A stretch of DNA of 64,000 nucleotides from Protonemura montana (lineage: Eukaryota > Arthropoda > Insecta > Plecoptera > Nemouridae), in the NCBI GenBank assembly GCA_947568835.1, contig OX387604.1, forward strand, positions 22,969,076 through 23,033,075, in the 5' to 3' direction. The translations under genes were made by a program, and so were the position numbers. A model generated the notes under the pieces. It was not told the origin of the DNA. It worked only from the letters and a program-made list of their open reading frames with translations, and made no database searches. The first letter of the stretch is position 1, and each line of letters begins with the position of its first letter. Of this stretch, positions 12,916-24,902 are shown piece by piece.

Positions 12916-13632
12916 AACACCGCTGACATAAATTCAACAAAAGTGAAACAATAATACAGAATCTCCACAGCTGAGAGCTACTATACTGAAGTTTTTCTAA
13001 GATAACTTGTTTCATTGCCAACTTTGAAACAAATAGAAAACTAGGCATATGTAGATTTAACTTTTGGTAGTCATGGAGATGTGAGATCACCATGAAAATT
13101 TACTTGCAGAGCTTCTCAAATCGGCATAAAGCCGAAGAATTCTCGTAAAATAACAAATTTTAAAATAAAATAAAATAAAATGTTGTTTATTGTTTGGGTG
13201 ATCATACATAGATGATATAAACATAGTCAGTAAAACATATAAACAAGTCAATGCAATAAAATGGAAAGAGAGAAAATTAACAAGTCATTACAATACAATG
13301 AAAATATAATAAATTAAGTTTTTGCTTACTCCGTGGTGCAAAAAGCTGCACAATTGACCGAACTTTCCTAACAATGTTCTGGACATACCTACGGTAAGAA
13401 AAGAGGAGAAAAAACCCATCGGAAAATTCCCAAACAAATAGGGGATCAAAAAAAAAATAAAGGTCGTTGGCTTACCCAGTTTTATCTGATATACGAAACA
13501 AAAGTGTATTCATGCCACCATATTATCTAACCGAAAATTGTCAAATGTAGGAAAGAAAGCAATCAAAAAGTTAGCTACACATTACTTCTCTTAAGTTTAT
13601 CGACATTAATTTATCACGATTACATAAGATTT
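12916..13632. other. CCDC22 5' flank
   Basis: Upstream region of CCDC22, containing an A-rich stretch with AAAATAAAAT repeats near 13165-13185. The promoter is expected here, but no defined element could be assigned. Confidence 0.35.
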
Positions 13633-14075
13633 ACCAAACGGTTTGACGTGTTGGAAACACCGGTTCTTTTGAGATCACCGAAGTTAAGCATCACTGCGCT
13701 GAGTCAATTATTGGATGGGTGACCATCATACACATGACCAGTTCCGTTCGGGAGAGAAGTTGGAGGAATGAGGGTAGTGCAGCAACTTCACTCGCCTTGC
13801 TTATCAACCTCTCGACAGCATGAATTTGCGGAGGAATCCCGCTGTACGAGTTGTACCGTCCTTCGGAAGGTACGTTAAGCCGGTGGTCCCCTTGATGCTC
13901 TTCGACAGGAGTAGGCTACTTGCCGGCACCGGGTATTCCCTCCTTCCTTCTAGGCTAGGTTATGTTCTTCATCATCCGCATCATCATTATCCACTCATTC
14001 TCCGACGCTATTAGACCAGTGCCACAGGGCCAGTTGTCAAAACAGTGCGTCGTTAAACCTCAATAATCAATCAAA
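13633..14075 (+). repeat. 5S rRNA-derived SINE, near full length
   Basis: The head resembles 5S rRNA: GATCACCGAAGTTAAGCATC holds the box A region (AAGTTAAGCA at 13681-13690), and TTGGATGGGTGACC at 13711-13724 matches box C. A body of about 300 bp follows with CAACCTCTCGACAGCATG, GTACCGTCCTTCGGAAGG and TCTTCGACAGGAGTAGGCTA. The 3' end has GACCAGTGCC, then AACAGTGCGTCGTTAAAC, and finishes in TCAATCA repeats. The layout (pol III head, unique body, short-repeat tail) is that of a SINE3-class element. It lies just before the 48-bp array. Confidence 0.85.
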
Positions 14076-14129
14076 CTATCACATTTGGTTTTGGTACAGA
14101 ATGGAAGCTTGAAACATTGACTCGCCGAC

Positions 14130-14785
14130 AAGGCTACTCCGGTGCCAACGGTATGCGTAAACCTTCCCTCACATAAAAGGCTGCGCCCGGTGCCGACAGC
14201 CTTGATAAACCTTCTCTCACATAGAAGGCTGCACCCGGTGCCGACAGCCTTGATATACCTTCTCTCACCTAGAGGGCTGCACCCGGTGCCGACAGCCTTG
14301 ATATACCTTCTCTCACCTAGAGGGCTGCACCCGGTGCCGACAGCCTTGATATACCTTCTCTCACATAGAAGGCTGCACCCGGTGCCGACAGCCTTGATAT
14401 ACCTTCTCTCATCTAGAAGGCTGCACCCGGTGCCGACAGCCTTGATATACCTTCTCTCACCTAGAAGGCTGCACTCGGTGCCGACGGCCTTGATAAACCT
14501 TCTCTCACCTAAAGGGCTGCACCCGGTGCCGACAGCCTTGATAAACCTTCTCTCACATAGAGGGCTGCACCCGGTGCCGACGGCCTTGATATACCTTCTC
14601 TCAACTAGAAGGCTGCACCCGGTGCCGACGGCCTTGATAAACCTTCTCTCACCTAGAAGACTGCACCCGGTGCCGACAGCCTTGATACACCTTCTCTCAT
14701 CTAGAAGGCTGCACCCGGTGCCGACGGCCTTGATAAACCTTCTCTCACCTAGAAGACTACACCCGGTGCCGACGACCTTGATTGT
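14130..14785. repeat. 48-bp minisatellite, about 13 copies
   Basis: Tandem unit of 48 bp built around GGCTGCACCCGGTGCCGACA, then GCCTTGAT and CCTTCTCTCACCTAGAA. Because 48 is a multiple of 3 and the unit lacks stops, one frame stays open and reads a 16-residue repeat; I do not treat it as a protein. The reverse complement of the unit shares a YCGGCACCGGGT core and a CCTTCTAGG block with the SINE directly upstream. Confidence 0.95.
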
Positions 14786-17178
14786 TTACATTTTTCATTT
14801 GCCTGTGATTTCCCTGTTGTCATTTGTTCCCTCCAAGGATTCCATAGAATATACAAGGATTCCATAGAATATACAAGAATTTCATAGGATATACAAGGGT
14901 ATACAATCTTGCTAAAATAGAACATCTGTTTACATAAAAGCTGTAAGACTTTGATGACTCTTTTCCAATAAAAATTAGCTTTTTAAATCCCAAATCTGGA
15001 ATTATTAAAACAAAGTGTACAGACATATAATTTGATAAGAGTGCATCGGCATTTTTACCTTTGCTATAGAAATCAAGTAATTTACCCTCACGTAGAACCA
15101 CTTTTCCTTATTTACAAATTTTCCGAGGATCTTTTCGCGTCCTTGCTCTTGAGATAGATCGACAGCTCCTTGGCAAGGCTCAACCTTTAGGTTTGAAGCC
15201 CTTGATATGAAAGCTTTCTTCTAAAATAAGTTCTTTAATACAGGCGTCTGATGCAAAGTAGTAGTGCCCAACTTTGCACGAGGCAAAGCTCCGTGGAAAC
15301 CAACTTAAGCAACTTTTTCTGCCAACAATTCAATTGTAACACTAATTAGAATTATTCCTGCCTCTTATTTGCAACCCAACTCGTACAGCATCTCTGTCAT
15401 TCGTGCTTCTTCATATCGTAAGGTGGAAGATTGCGATTTTCCCCATTAATTTATTCCTGTACCGGGCTTACCATCTCTTCGGAGAACCCTCTCGTGTTTT
15501 AGGAATATCTTAACAATATTATGCGACATTTTCGGAATTTGCATATTCCCGCTAAGCGAGGAAACAAAGGGTAAATTGCCAGGGGTGATCAAAAGAGACA
15601 TGTCACTGTGTACTATCTTGTAACAAGTTCTGGTAACAGATTGTTAGTGGTTGACTTTATTATGGTGGGTTCGTTTGATAAAACGAATGTGAATGTGTAT
15701 TTTAATTTTTACTTATTTTAGTTTTTAGCTTTATGACAATTTTCAACGCTTGGGAAAATAACTACTGTTTTTTTTTTACGAATGGGCATGGACCGGCATA
15801 CAGTACAATGAAATGTATAAATATAAATAAATAAAAAATAAATAAAATGCAGTTGATGATATTGTTAGAAAGCTTAATAGGATTGTAGTGGTTTGTGCCA
15901 GTTTTTTGAATCACCATGGGATCCAGATTTGAGCAAATCGAGCAAAAGGCGACAGCTTCATAGAGTAAAGAGTTGTAATGTTTACCTCTGTTGTAAATGT
16001 TGCACTTGGGTGAAGTTTTATTGACAAACAACTCAACAAACAAACAAATTGAATCGTGGTTCAAGCGGCAGAAGGTACAACCCCGCGTGTGGGCAATCAA
16101 TCAAATTTATAATGCAAACAAAACAATAATATTAATATGACAACAAAAATAGAAAACGCGATCTGGAAAAATGTGCCAAATCAAACTGGCTTTTTTTATA
16201 TCAGAATATCCTGGTTGTTCGTGATTGGAGAAATCAGAGGCAATCGGAATTCTTTCTTTTTGCGCGTTCTCACGGATGTTCTATTAGGGGGCAGATTTTC
16301 CCCCAGAATACTTTTTAGGGGAAAATAAGCGATTTAAATCATTCTTATACTTGTCAAGGATCTCTGATATTTTGGGGAAATCTACCCCCGAACAAACCTA
16401 ACAACTTGTCATCGCAACAAGCAATTCAAATTGGGGGCCATGGCATAATTTGACTTTTTTTTAAGCTTTTTGTTGCTTCTAGACGTTTATTTATTTCTTT
16501 TTACTGTGTCAAATTGTCAAAGCGTTTGTTTTGTATGTTGCGCTGGACTGCAGTCCCCCAGCATTCAGTACAGGCGACTGCATTTTTTTTTTTATCTTTA
16601 TATTTTTACTTTTTTTCTTAACAACAATTAAAAGCCACTAACCAATTGTAATGTTATAATATCAATCTCATGTGAACAGTGACGTCACCAGCAGTGGCGT
16701 AATATATCTATAGGGTCACGGGCAGTAAAAAATAGGGGTGTTAAAGCGAGCAGTGACTTGATATGTGTATTGGGAAATGGGCCACAGTTTTGGGAACTTT
16801 TTTTTACATATGGGTGTTTTTTTTTGCATGATTGTGCAACCCCTATGCGTAGAGAACATCACTAACTAACGATTTGATTTTTACCTCAATTATTGGATAC
16901 GGTAATCAAAAAACTTGCGATAATAAATAAAACTCAGGTTAAATGATCAATTTTCATAGAAAATATGCTCGAGGATAAACACGAGACACAATAGATGAAA
17001 AATAGATAAGAAATAATATTTATAATTCCTAAGGTGTTTAGATGATTTTGTGGAGTCATCTTTTATGGACAAACTGACAAATCATTGTTTTTAGTTTCAG
17101 TTTCCGTTCTGTGGCTGTTTGCAAAATTCGATTTGTTTGAAATCACACAGGTAGGGAGATGAAGCATCCTGGTGCCCA
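14786..17178. other. Non-genic DNA with possible LINE tail and transposon end
   Basis: At 14838-14900 there is a short direct repeat (GGATTCCATAGAATATACAA). The minus strand from 16100 to 15762 is open for 112 codons ending in a run of hydrophobic residues over a TAAATAAATAAA tract; this looks like a LINE 3' tail, but I cannot prove it. Near 16693, CAGTGGCGTAATATATC resembles a DNA-transposon terminus. No gene was recognised. Confidence 0.35.
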
Positions 17179-17232
17179 CGGCGTCGGCGTCGGCGTCAGC
17201 GTCGACGTCGGCGTCGGCGTCGAGGTCGACGC
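17179..17232. repeat. GTCGGC-type hexanucleotide tract
   Basis: A short run of GGCGTC hexamers with point changes. It is markedly GC-rich and CpG-rich in an AT-rich setting. Confidence 0.8.
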
Positions 17233-17787
17233 TGTCTCGCGTTCAGTCGGGTTTTGTAGCTCTCTGCGGGAACGTCACCGGCAACTGCTGACGACTTCTC
17301 ATATTCCTGGCACGTGAGTATAAAAACACTGTACCACCTGGTTTCTTGCCGTCTTGCACTGCCCTCAAACAAGTCGATCAAAATGTATTCAATTTTTACA
17401 ATATTCTGAAGGAAAATTTAACAAATTCCGATCCACAATCTATACATTTTCGTTAAATGCCAAGGTATTTATGTAGTTATATATTATTTCTTACGTACGT
17501 ACATAAATATACATCTGCTAGAAGAGAAGAGGAACAGTCCTCATAGTTTTGAAAATTGTACAAATGTCCTGTCAAAAACTGTTTTGACTGTAAAAAGGAT
17601 TCGTCATCAAACTGTCTAAAAAAAGCCTGCTATCACAGCCAAGTAATTCCGTTCTTATTGGGAAACATTAATCATCTTATCACTCAAAACCCTTGTTGTT
17701 GACCTCGTATCTACTGTAAGGTTCTTGTAGATTATTTTGAGCTTACAAATAGCTAATCTGGAGTGGATATAGTATGTTCATGAGATG

Positions 17788-18053
17788 AAATCTTATTTGA
17801 ATTGCAAACGCTTGCAATGCGCGGGCTATTTTATTATTATTAACAAACACTATAACCGTCTCAATAATTGATGCCCAAACGGGAACTCAAACCCCGATCT
17901 CCACCTATCGCGGGTGTTGCTCTAACCCATTGAGCTACTTGGACACTCGCTTTTTGAGACGATTTTAGTGTATTTGATGAGAATGACGGATCTCCAAAGA
18001 GTAGTTTGGGCATCAATTTTTGAGACAATTATAGTGTTCATAATAATAAAATA
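17788..18053. mobile_element. TIR element (MITE) carrying a tRNA-like insert
   Basis: The left arm includes TATAACCGTCTCAATAATTG and ATGCCCAAACGG; the right arm has the inverted match TTTGGGCATCAATTTTTGAG and TATAGTGTTC, ending in an AATAAAATAG mirror of TATTTTATTATT. A second copy lies at 52146-52338. Between the arms, on the minus strand, is a tRNA-like sequence: box A TAGCTCAATGGGTTAGAGC (17919-17937) and a box B-like GGGTTTGAGTTCC (17882-17894). The second copy lacks this insert. Confidence 0.75.
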
Positions 18054-19108
18054 GTACGTTCATTGTTGTTATGTCACATGTAGCTCCAATATGTCAATGT
18101 CTGCACAAAAAGATGACTGGATTTTCAGATACAAATATAAGAATCAGATTGGCTGTGTCTGGATATAAATTGGTGAGACGTTGTAAGATGCGCCCATTAA
18201 GAAACCGTTTTCTACTCTAGCTTCTGGCATTTCGACCCCCAATTATTGAAGCAGGTCCCCGCTCCTTTTTGAATATCATTTCGAATATTGTCGATTCACT
18301 CAACGAATGTTTAAATAATGATCAATTACTTTTCTCTGCTCTATTTTCCGAGGAAAGACGAAAATTGTAGCCAATGCGATGTATAATTTGATTTCGAAGA
18401 GGACATAAAACCCTGTAATGATTTGGCAAGATCTGATTTTGAAAATTCGCAGAACAAACACATTTTCTTGCTAAATGCTCGTCGAGCCAGGGAAATGGAA
18501 TGTATTTACGAATTCTTGAGCCAAGAAATATAATTATGTCGGTTTAAGAAATCGATTATTTTATATCAAACCACTCGATTTGCCTCTAAACACAGATTGT
18601 AAACCTTTTTGATTTGAAGCTCTACGATTTAATTCACGAATTTTAGAAACGTTCGAAGTTTGAAGAGATTCTTAGCAAACTTATTCAGCTCAAAAGCTTA
18701 TATTTCTGGATTTCCTTATGCGACGGAAATCATATTTGTTCACCGAGTCAACTCGTTCGCTCTTCGAATCTCTTCGAATCTTTGATTTCTTGTTGAGTGC
18801 GCACAGGTATTGGCTTTTTGGAATGTAGACACAATTACATACACTTTTTCCAAGTCAACAATAAGATTTACATATTTACGCTTTGTATCCTTGCCGTGTA
18901 TTTTGCAGTTTTGGCGGAAAAAATGCAGAGGGTGAGAGAAATGATGCCACCTCCCTTAGTTCAGAACTACTTGCTTTTGAGATTACTACATAGAGAAGTG
19001 TGTTAAGTGTGTCCAAAATTGGTTTTCCTATCTCCAGACATGACTGAATGAGGAGTGTTGTGATACCGAAACAATTGAAATCGTTTGTCTAGATGAGATT
19101 TGTACAGT
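18054..19108. other. Non-genic DNA
   Basis: AT-rich DNA with no exon-like open frame and no repeat recognised. Confidence 0.4.
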
Positions 19109-19210
19109 CAACCTCTCGACAGCATGGATTTGTGGAGGAATCCTGTTGTTTGAGTTGTACCGTCCTTCGGAAGGGACGTAAAGCCGGTGGTCTCCTTGGT
19201 GCTTCTCGAA
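19109..19210 (+). repeat. 5S-SINE body fragment
   Basis: Contains CAACCTCTCGACAGCATGGA, then GTACCGTCCTTCGGAAGGGA and GCCGGTGGTC. These are collinear with the body of the SINE at 13633. Head and tail are absent. Confidence 0.8.
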
Positions 19211-19816
19211 GTGGGTTAAATTTGAGTAACAGTGATTTCAACCACTGTCTACAGTCGCATTTGGTCCCTCACTTGCAGTCAAGTCTCTAATGTCTGACAA
19301 AGCTTGAACGCAATTTTATCAAGAATTCGTCGCTCGATTGAATTTGTTTCTGTTTGCTCACTTCGGATGTTATTTTAGAAAAAAGGTGAGATATTTCTGT
19401 GAAGAAAAGTTTTCATAACTTGGAAAGACGACGTGGACTTTGGAAGACATCAGCATATTTCCCTGAAAATTGGTGTAGAAGTTTTAAAAACTGCTAAAAT
19501 GAGCTTATAAAATATTTTTTAAAAGTCTGTTGAAAAACTGTATAAAAAGTAGGTAATTATTTGGTCAAAGTATCAGTTTCCCAGCTCGTTCTATTTGAAA
19601 AATTTCAAACGAAGAAAATTTTTGCTGTTCGCGGTGGAATGACTTGAACCGGCAAATTAGCACCCAACCAATTTCAGAAATAAGCGCCATCTTCTCTTGG
19701 AATGACACGGAGAACTCTTCAATGGCTAAATCCTAGCGCGTTCCCGAGCAACGGAGAATGAAACTTCACCAAAATATATTCAACTTGATCTTATTAGTTA
19801 CGGAATATTAGGCTCC

Positions 19817-21512
19817 GTCACATCACGGTCACATCATGGTCACATCACGGTCACATCACGGTCACATCACATCACGGTCACATCATGGTCACATCACAGT
19901 CACATCACGGTCACATCACGGTCACATCACGGTCACATCACGATCACATCACGGTCACATCACGGTCACATCACGGTCACATCACGGTCACATCACGGTC
20001 ACATCACGGTCACATCATGGTCACATCACGGTCACATCATGGTCACATCACAGTCACATCACGGTCACATCACGGTCACATCACGGTCACGTCACGGTCA
20101 CATCATGGTCACATCACGGTCACATCACGGTCACATCACATCACGGTCACATCATGGTCACATCACAGTCACATCACGGTCACATCACGGTCACATCACG
20201 GTCACATCACGATCACATCACGGTCACATCACGGTCACATCACGGTCACATCACGGTCACATCACATCATGGTCACATCATGGTCACATCACGGTCACAT
20301 CATGGTCACATCACAGTCACATCACGGTCACATCACGGTCACATCACGGTCACATCACGGTCACATCACGGTCACATCACGGTCACATCATGGTCACATC
20401 ACGGTCACATCACGGTCACATCACGGTCACATCACGGTCACATCACAGTCACATCACAGTCACATCACGGTCACATCACGGTCACATCACGGTCACATCA
20501 CATCACGGTCACATCATGGTCACATCACGGTCACATCATGGTCACATCACGGTCACATCATGGTCACATCACAGTCACATCACGGTCACATCATGGTCAC
20601 ATCACGGTCACATCATGGTCACATCACGGTCACATCACGGTCACATCACAGTCACATCACAGTCACATCACGGTCACATCACATCACGGTCACATCATGG
20701 TCACATCACGGTCACATCATGGTCACATCACGGTCACATCATGGTCACATCACAGTCACATCACGGTCACATCATGGTCACATCTCGGTCACATCATGGT
20801 CACATCACGGTCACATCACGGTCACATCACGGTCACATCACATCACAGTCACGGTCACATCATGGTCACATCACGGTCACATCATGGTCACATCACGGTC
20901 ACATCACGGTCACATCACGGTCACATCACAGTCACATCACGGTCACATCACGGTCACATCACGGTCACATCATGGTCACATCATGGTCACATCACGGTCA
21001 CATCACGGTCACATCACGGTCACATCACCTCACGGTCACGTCACGGTCACATCACGGTCACATCATGGTCACATCACGGTCACATCATGGTCACATCACG
21101 GTCACATCACGGTCACATCACGGTCACATCACCTCACGGTCACGTCACGGTCACATCATGGTCACATCACGGTCACATCACGGTCACATCATGGTCACAT
21201 CACGGTCACATCACGGTCACATCATGGTCACATCACGGTCACATCACCTCACGGTCACGTCACGGTCACATCACGGTCACATCATGGTCACATCACGGTC
21301 ACATCATGGTCACATCACGGTCACATCACAGTCACATCACATCACAGTCAAGTCACGGTCACATCACGGTCACATCACGGTCACATCAGTCACATCACAG
21401 TCACATCATGGTCACATCACAGTCACATCACGGTCACATCACAGTCACATCACGGTCACATCACGATCACATCATAGTCACATCACGGTCACATCACGGT
21501 CACATCACATCA
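19817..21512. repeat. 11-bp minisatellite (TCACATCACGG)n, about 154 copies
   Basis: The 11-mer TCACATCACGG recurs with variants ATCATGG, ATCACAG, ATCACGA and occasional shortened CATCACATCACGG joints. Because 11 is not a multiple of 3 and the unit has no stop in any plus frame, all three plus frames stay open for over 500 codons; these are not genes. Higher-order structure is visible: the variant joint CACATCACCTCACGGTCACG recurs at about 21021, 21125 and 21240. Confidence 0.97.
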
Positions 21513-22839
21513 CGGTTTCTCCCAACGTTCATTCACTGGAGCGACTGCAAATCTTAGATGTTCATCATCAAAATATTGCTTGCACATGAAAGTTAATTAC
21601 ATTTTTTTGCTATATTTGCAAACAGTATCTTTTGCATGAAGATCAGGAGGCCACTACAGTCACGTGCAATGACGAGCTATCACGTACTATTACGTGCCGT
21701 CACGTGCAACAGATACAGATAATATGTATCTGAAAGAGCGCCTGCAATGGACGTTGATACTGGGTGATCGATGAACTCAAACCTTCGAGCCCGTCATGTT
21801 TGTGGTGGTACTTCATCGAGTGGCTGCTTCTCTGTTTCCAAGTTGGTGGTGCAAGAGAGTTTTTATTTTATTTTTAGAATAAAAAAAATGTCTAATTTTG
21901 CGAAGCATTGATTGAACTGGTTTTCAACTTCTAGTCGTACTCTTAGTCTTATGTCTCTGTCGCTACTCGCTATCAGCGAGTTTCTTTTTTTCGCTCAGTG
22001 GTTTCAATCGAATAAATACGCCTCTTTTCAAAACTGGGTCTGGCAATATGTTCTCTAGTTTCGAAGGGGAAATGTAATGGTCTCCATTAAATAGACAACA
22101 AAAGACAATCGTGGAAGCGTTACTTTGAGAGTTGACAGTATTTTAATATAAGCTTTATAAGAAATGATTACCGTCAACTGTATTTTTCCTTGAAGAACTA
22201 ATGGAAAAAGACGTTTTTGGAGATGAAAGTAAATTTAATATGTCAGTTGGAAACCGTCTTCAGTCTGAAACATATTCACTTGCTCGCAGAGATTTTTCAT
22301 GAAATGTATTGCAATCTGCAAGACCAGTTTTCAATTATACTGGCTTCCAAAAAGTAACTCATGGTATCTTTTGCCAACCACCTTTCTCACCTTTTGCATT
22401 TCCAAGAATTTTCAAAACACCTTTTCGCAGTCTTAGCTGACACAGTTTTTTTTTTCTTAAAAAAACTGTAAAATAATTTTTACCTAAACAGAATTTACGA
22501 CAGTGATCAGAATTTTCTCGAGTTTCCAAAGTGGTGAGTTTAAAAGTTCTTTGCATTTATTACCAAACTAGTTCACCAAAACAAATGTTCATTGTCAAGA
22601 AAACTAGTTCTGCAAATTTCAACAACAACTTGCTTGTTCTTTATAAACTCAGAAAACATTGTCTGTACATTTTGAATAGTTCCACAACAATTTGACAGAT
22701 TTTCCTCAAAAACGAGGTAGATCTAAGTTGAAAACAAGCTAATGTGCTCTGAAAATTTGGTTCAAATCAGAGTGAGCGTTTAGCTGCTAAGGCAAAATAT
22801 ATTCAGAGGTGGAAGGGAAGCTACACTGGAAATCTGTGT
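21513..22839. other. Non-genic DNA
   Basis: Unique AT-rich sequence with a cluster of ACGTGCA-like words at 21655-21710. No exon or repeat family was recognised. Confidence 0.35.
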
Positions 22840-22910
22840 GACCGAACCGGGACACAACCCCAGGACCTCCCAATTGCCGGTCGAGTGCTCTATCAACTTA
22901 GCTATCATTA
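22840..22910 (-). repeat. tRNA-like SINE head
   Basis: On the minus strand: TAGCTAAGTTGATAGAGC (box A region, 22887-22904), GGCAATTGGGAGGTCCTGGG, then a box B-like GGTTGTGTCCCGG and TTCGGTCACACA. The sequence is too altered for a working tRNA. It is homologous to the opposite-strand copy at 23025 and to 42390-42480, so it is a dispersed tRNA-derived repeat. Confidence 0.65.
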
Positions 22911-23024
22911 CGTCCTGTGGCTATTGAATTAGCACCCTATCCTAGAGTTGCTAATAACTCGTCCTTACGAGTCGTCCCTTGAAGGTATCTCCTATCCCAC
23001 CCGGCGAAAACTGGAATATGCATG

Positions 23025-23115
23025 CCCGTATAGCTCAATTCGTAGAGCACCCACCCGGCAATTGGGAGGTCCTGAGGTCGTATCCCGGTTCGGATGCACA
23101 TTTTTTCAGTCTAGC
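23025..23115 (+). repeat. tRNA-like SINE head, divergent partner
   Basis: TAGCTCAATTCGTAGAGC at 23031-23048 (box A), GGCAATTGGGAGGTCCTGAG, then GGTCGTATCCCGG (box B-like) and TTCGGATGCACA. It forms an inverted pair with 22840-22910, about 115 bp apart, 5' ends facing each other. Not a functional tRNA: the stems do not close well. Confidence 0.65.
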
Positions 23116-23944
23116 TCACCCTCTCCATCCATCGCTTGCTGGCTTCAGCTCCCAACAAAACCCCAGAAATACACAGAGGTGCTTTTTTTTTTACCGGTAT
23201 ATGAAATTGAAGAATTCGCTTAGCCCGCTACGCTCATCAAATAATAGTTTTAAGAGGAAATCTCAATCAAAAGTCTAGCATTCGCTGCTGCTAAAGATAT
23301 GATAACAATCCCTTGTACCTCCAGACATGAGCGTGGGTTTTCCCACAAAAGGGGGGATGGGGGGAGGGGTAAAGGGTAAACGGTTTCATTAGCTCAACAG
23401 GCTTTAAATTGCTGAGATAGATTTTCAAACCATCTGCAAATTTTAGCTGACAGCGTTTCTGACAGCGATTCAAGCTAGTTGGGCCCGCCAGAGAGAAATT
23501 ACACAACTCTTTGTCATTTTAAAGCAAATCTGAAGGTTTCAGAAAATTTAATTTTAGAACTTCACAATTTAACATTTTTCTTTTTGGACTATTTTTGAGT
23601 CCTTATGTTGTGGCCTGAGTGGGGTGGGCAGGGGGGGGGGTCACAAAACATGCTAATACATAGAAAAAGAAAGGATGTACAGAGCGAATAATACATACCG
23701 GAAAAGCTTAAAGAGAAAATAATTAAAAATTAAAAAATCCATACTAGAGAGAAAGTATGAAGAATTAGCGAGCATACTACATAGCAAAAGATTAAATTAG
23801 ACCGGTATTCTGAGAGATATGTAGTCTTGTAAGCCTTGTAAGCCTTGTGAGCCTTGTAAGCCTTGAAAGCCTTGTAAGCTCAGAAAGCCATGTAAAACAA
23901 TTGTGTTGAGAATTGGTAAAAGTTCAAGTTCAATTTCAAATGTT
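23116..23944. other. Non-genic DNA with a 9-bp mini-array
   Basis: A run of G lies at about 23631-23640. A short array of TAAGCCTTG-type 9-mers lies at 23828-23885. No gene was recognised. Confidence 0.45.
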
Positions 23945-24300
23945 GTTTTATTTCATTGTACATAAGTTTTAAAATTACGTACACGCTCCAATAAAAGTAT
24001 AAAAATAACACATAAATACACTTTACAGTGCTCTATTGACAATTTTTTGACCCTGCTCTTGAAAATACTTCGGTTAGTTCTTGTTTCCTTCTGGGTCGTC
24101 GGTAGGCTGTTAAAAAGGGCAGCACCAGCATAGGAAGCGTCTCGCCTGAAAATGTCAAGTTTCATATTCCCTATTGCTCTTATTTCTTTGCTTCGCGTGT
24201 TTTTCCCGTGCACTTCTTGGGTAGTTGTGAAGACCTCAGGATTGTAAACGAGAAATAAGAGTACTTCAAAGATATAAAGCGAGGTCACCGTTAAAATGTC
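23945..24300 (-). mobile_element. LINE (non-LTR retrotransposon) C-terminal remnant
   Basis: The minus-strand translation contains LTVTSLYIFEVLLFLVYN, then KLDIFRRDASYAGAALFNSL and SIFKSRVKKL. This order (the L-T-V-x-S-L-Y-I-F-E block, then a Y-x-G-x-x-L-F-N-S-L-P block and a short lysine-rich helix) is the usual end of Jockey/CR1-like ORF2 proteins. Only about 110 codons survive, so it is a 5'-truncated, dead copy. Confidence 0.75.
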
Positions 24301-24902
24301 TAATTCTACAAAGATATCCTGGAAATTTAAAAAGAATCAGAACAGCAGTCTGACCTTTATAGCGAAAGCAAATTGACACTTAAACACTTTAATACACACT
24401 TACATACACAAAACACACTTACACAAAAGTGTTTTTATTTAGGGGCGAGTGTAACTAGAGATATCATCACTCCATTCGCTACGCTCATCAATAATATTTT
24501 CTATGCCATGAGCCTATGAGGTAAATTGAGGTGTGAGAAAGGGTGTTTCAAGTAACCACTCCACATAACGAATATTCGAGTGAACGTGGTGTGGGGCTGC
24601 GTAGAGTGGGGTAGAATGGATATCGTTTTGTCTCCCATCTCGTTCTCTGGGATGGGACGAGAAGTTCGCGGCGATGCCAGGGACTTGATTGATGTATCTT
24701 TCCACTTCCACCTCTATCTCCATCTCCATCTCCACCTCCACTTCCTCTGTCTCTAACGCACGGATCCAATGTGCACTGGAGCCTCGGAGACAGAAACTTA
24801 ATCGAGGATGTCAACGGGGTAACTATCATAGAATTCCGTGCAACGCAAACCAAAACCTTGCAGCAACATCGTTTTACCAATGTTCAACTAAACTTATGGA
24901 AA
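24301..24902. other. Non-genic DNA with a short CTCCAT-type tract
   Basis: A pyrimidine-rich hexamer tract (CATCTCCATCTCCACCTCC region, about 24700-24745) precedes the SINE. Open frames here are short and lack exon borders. Confidence 0.4.

Noticed and set aside
13633-13740. Genuine 5S rRNA gene
   Set aside because: Only the internal promoter boxes match and the sequence continues into a SINE body. It is repeated elsewhere with the same body.
14142-14867. 241-codon frame with a 16-residue repeat
   Set aside because: 48-bp minisatellite with a period divisible by 3. No signal or exon borders.
17882-17937. tRNA gene
   Set aside because: Box A is good, but box B is altered, the anticodon loop lacks the usual U33 and the acceptor stem does not close. 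Treated as a tRNA-like insert.
19817-21512. CRISPR array
   Set aside because: Units are contiguous with no unique spacers, and the genome is eukaryotic.
19836-21589. Three overlapping plus-strand open frames of over 500 codons
   Set aside because: They are the three readings of one stop-free 11-bp tandem repeat, with no unique sequence, start context or exon structure.
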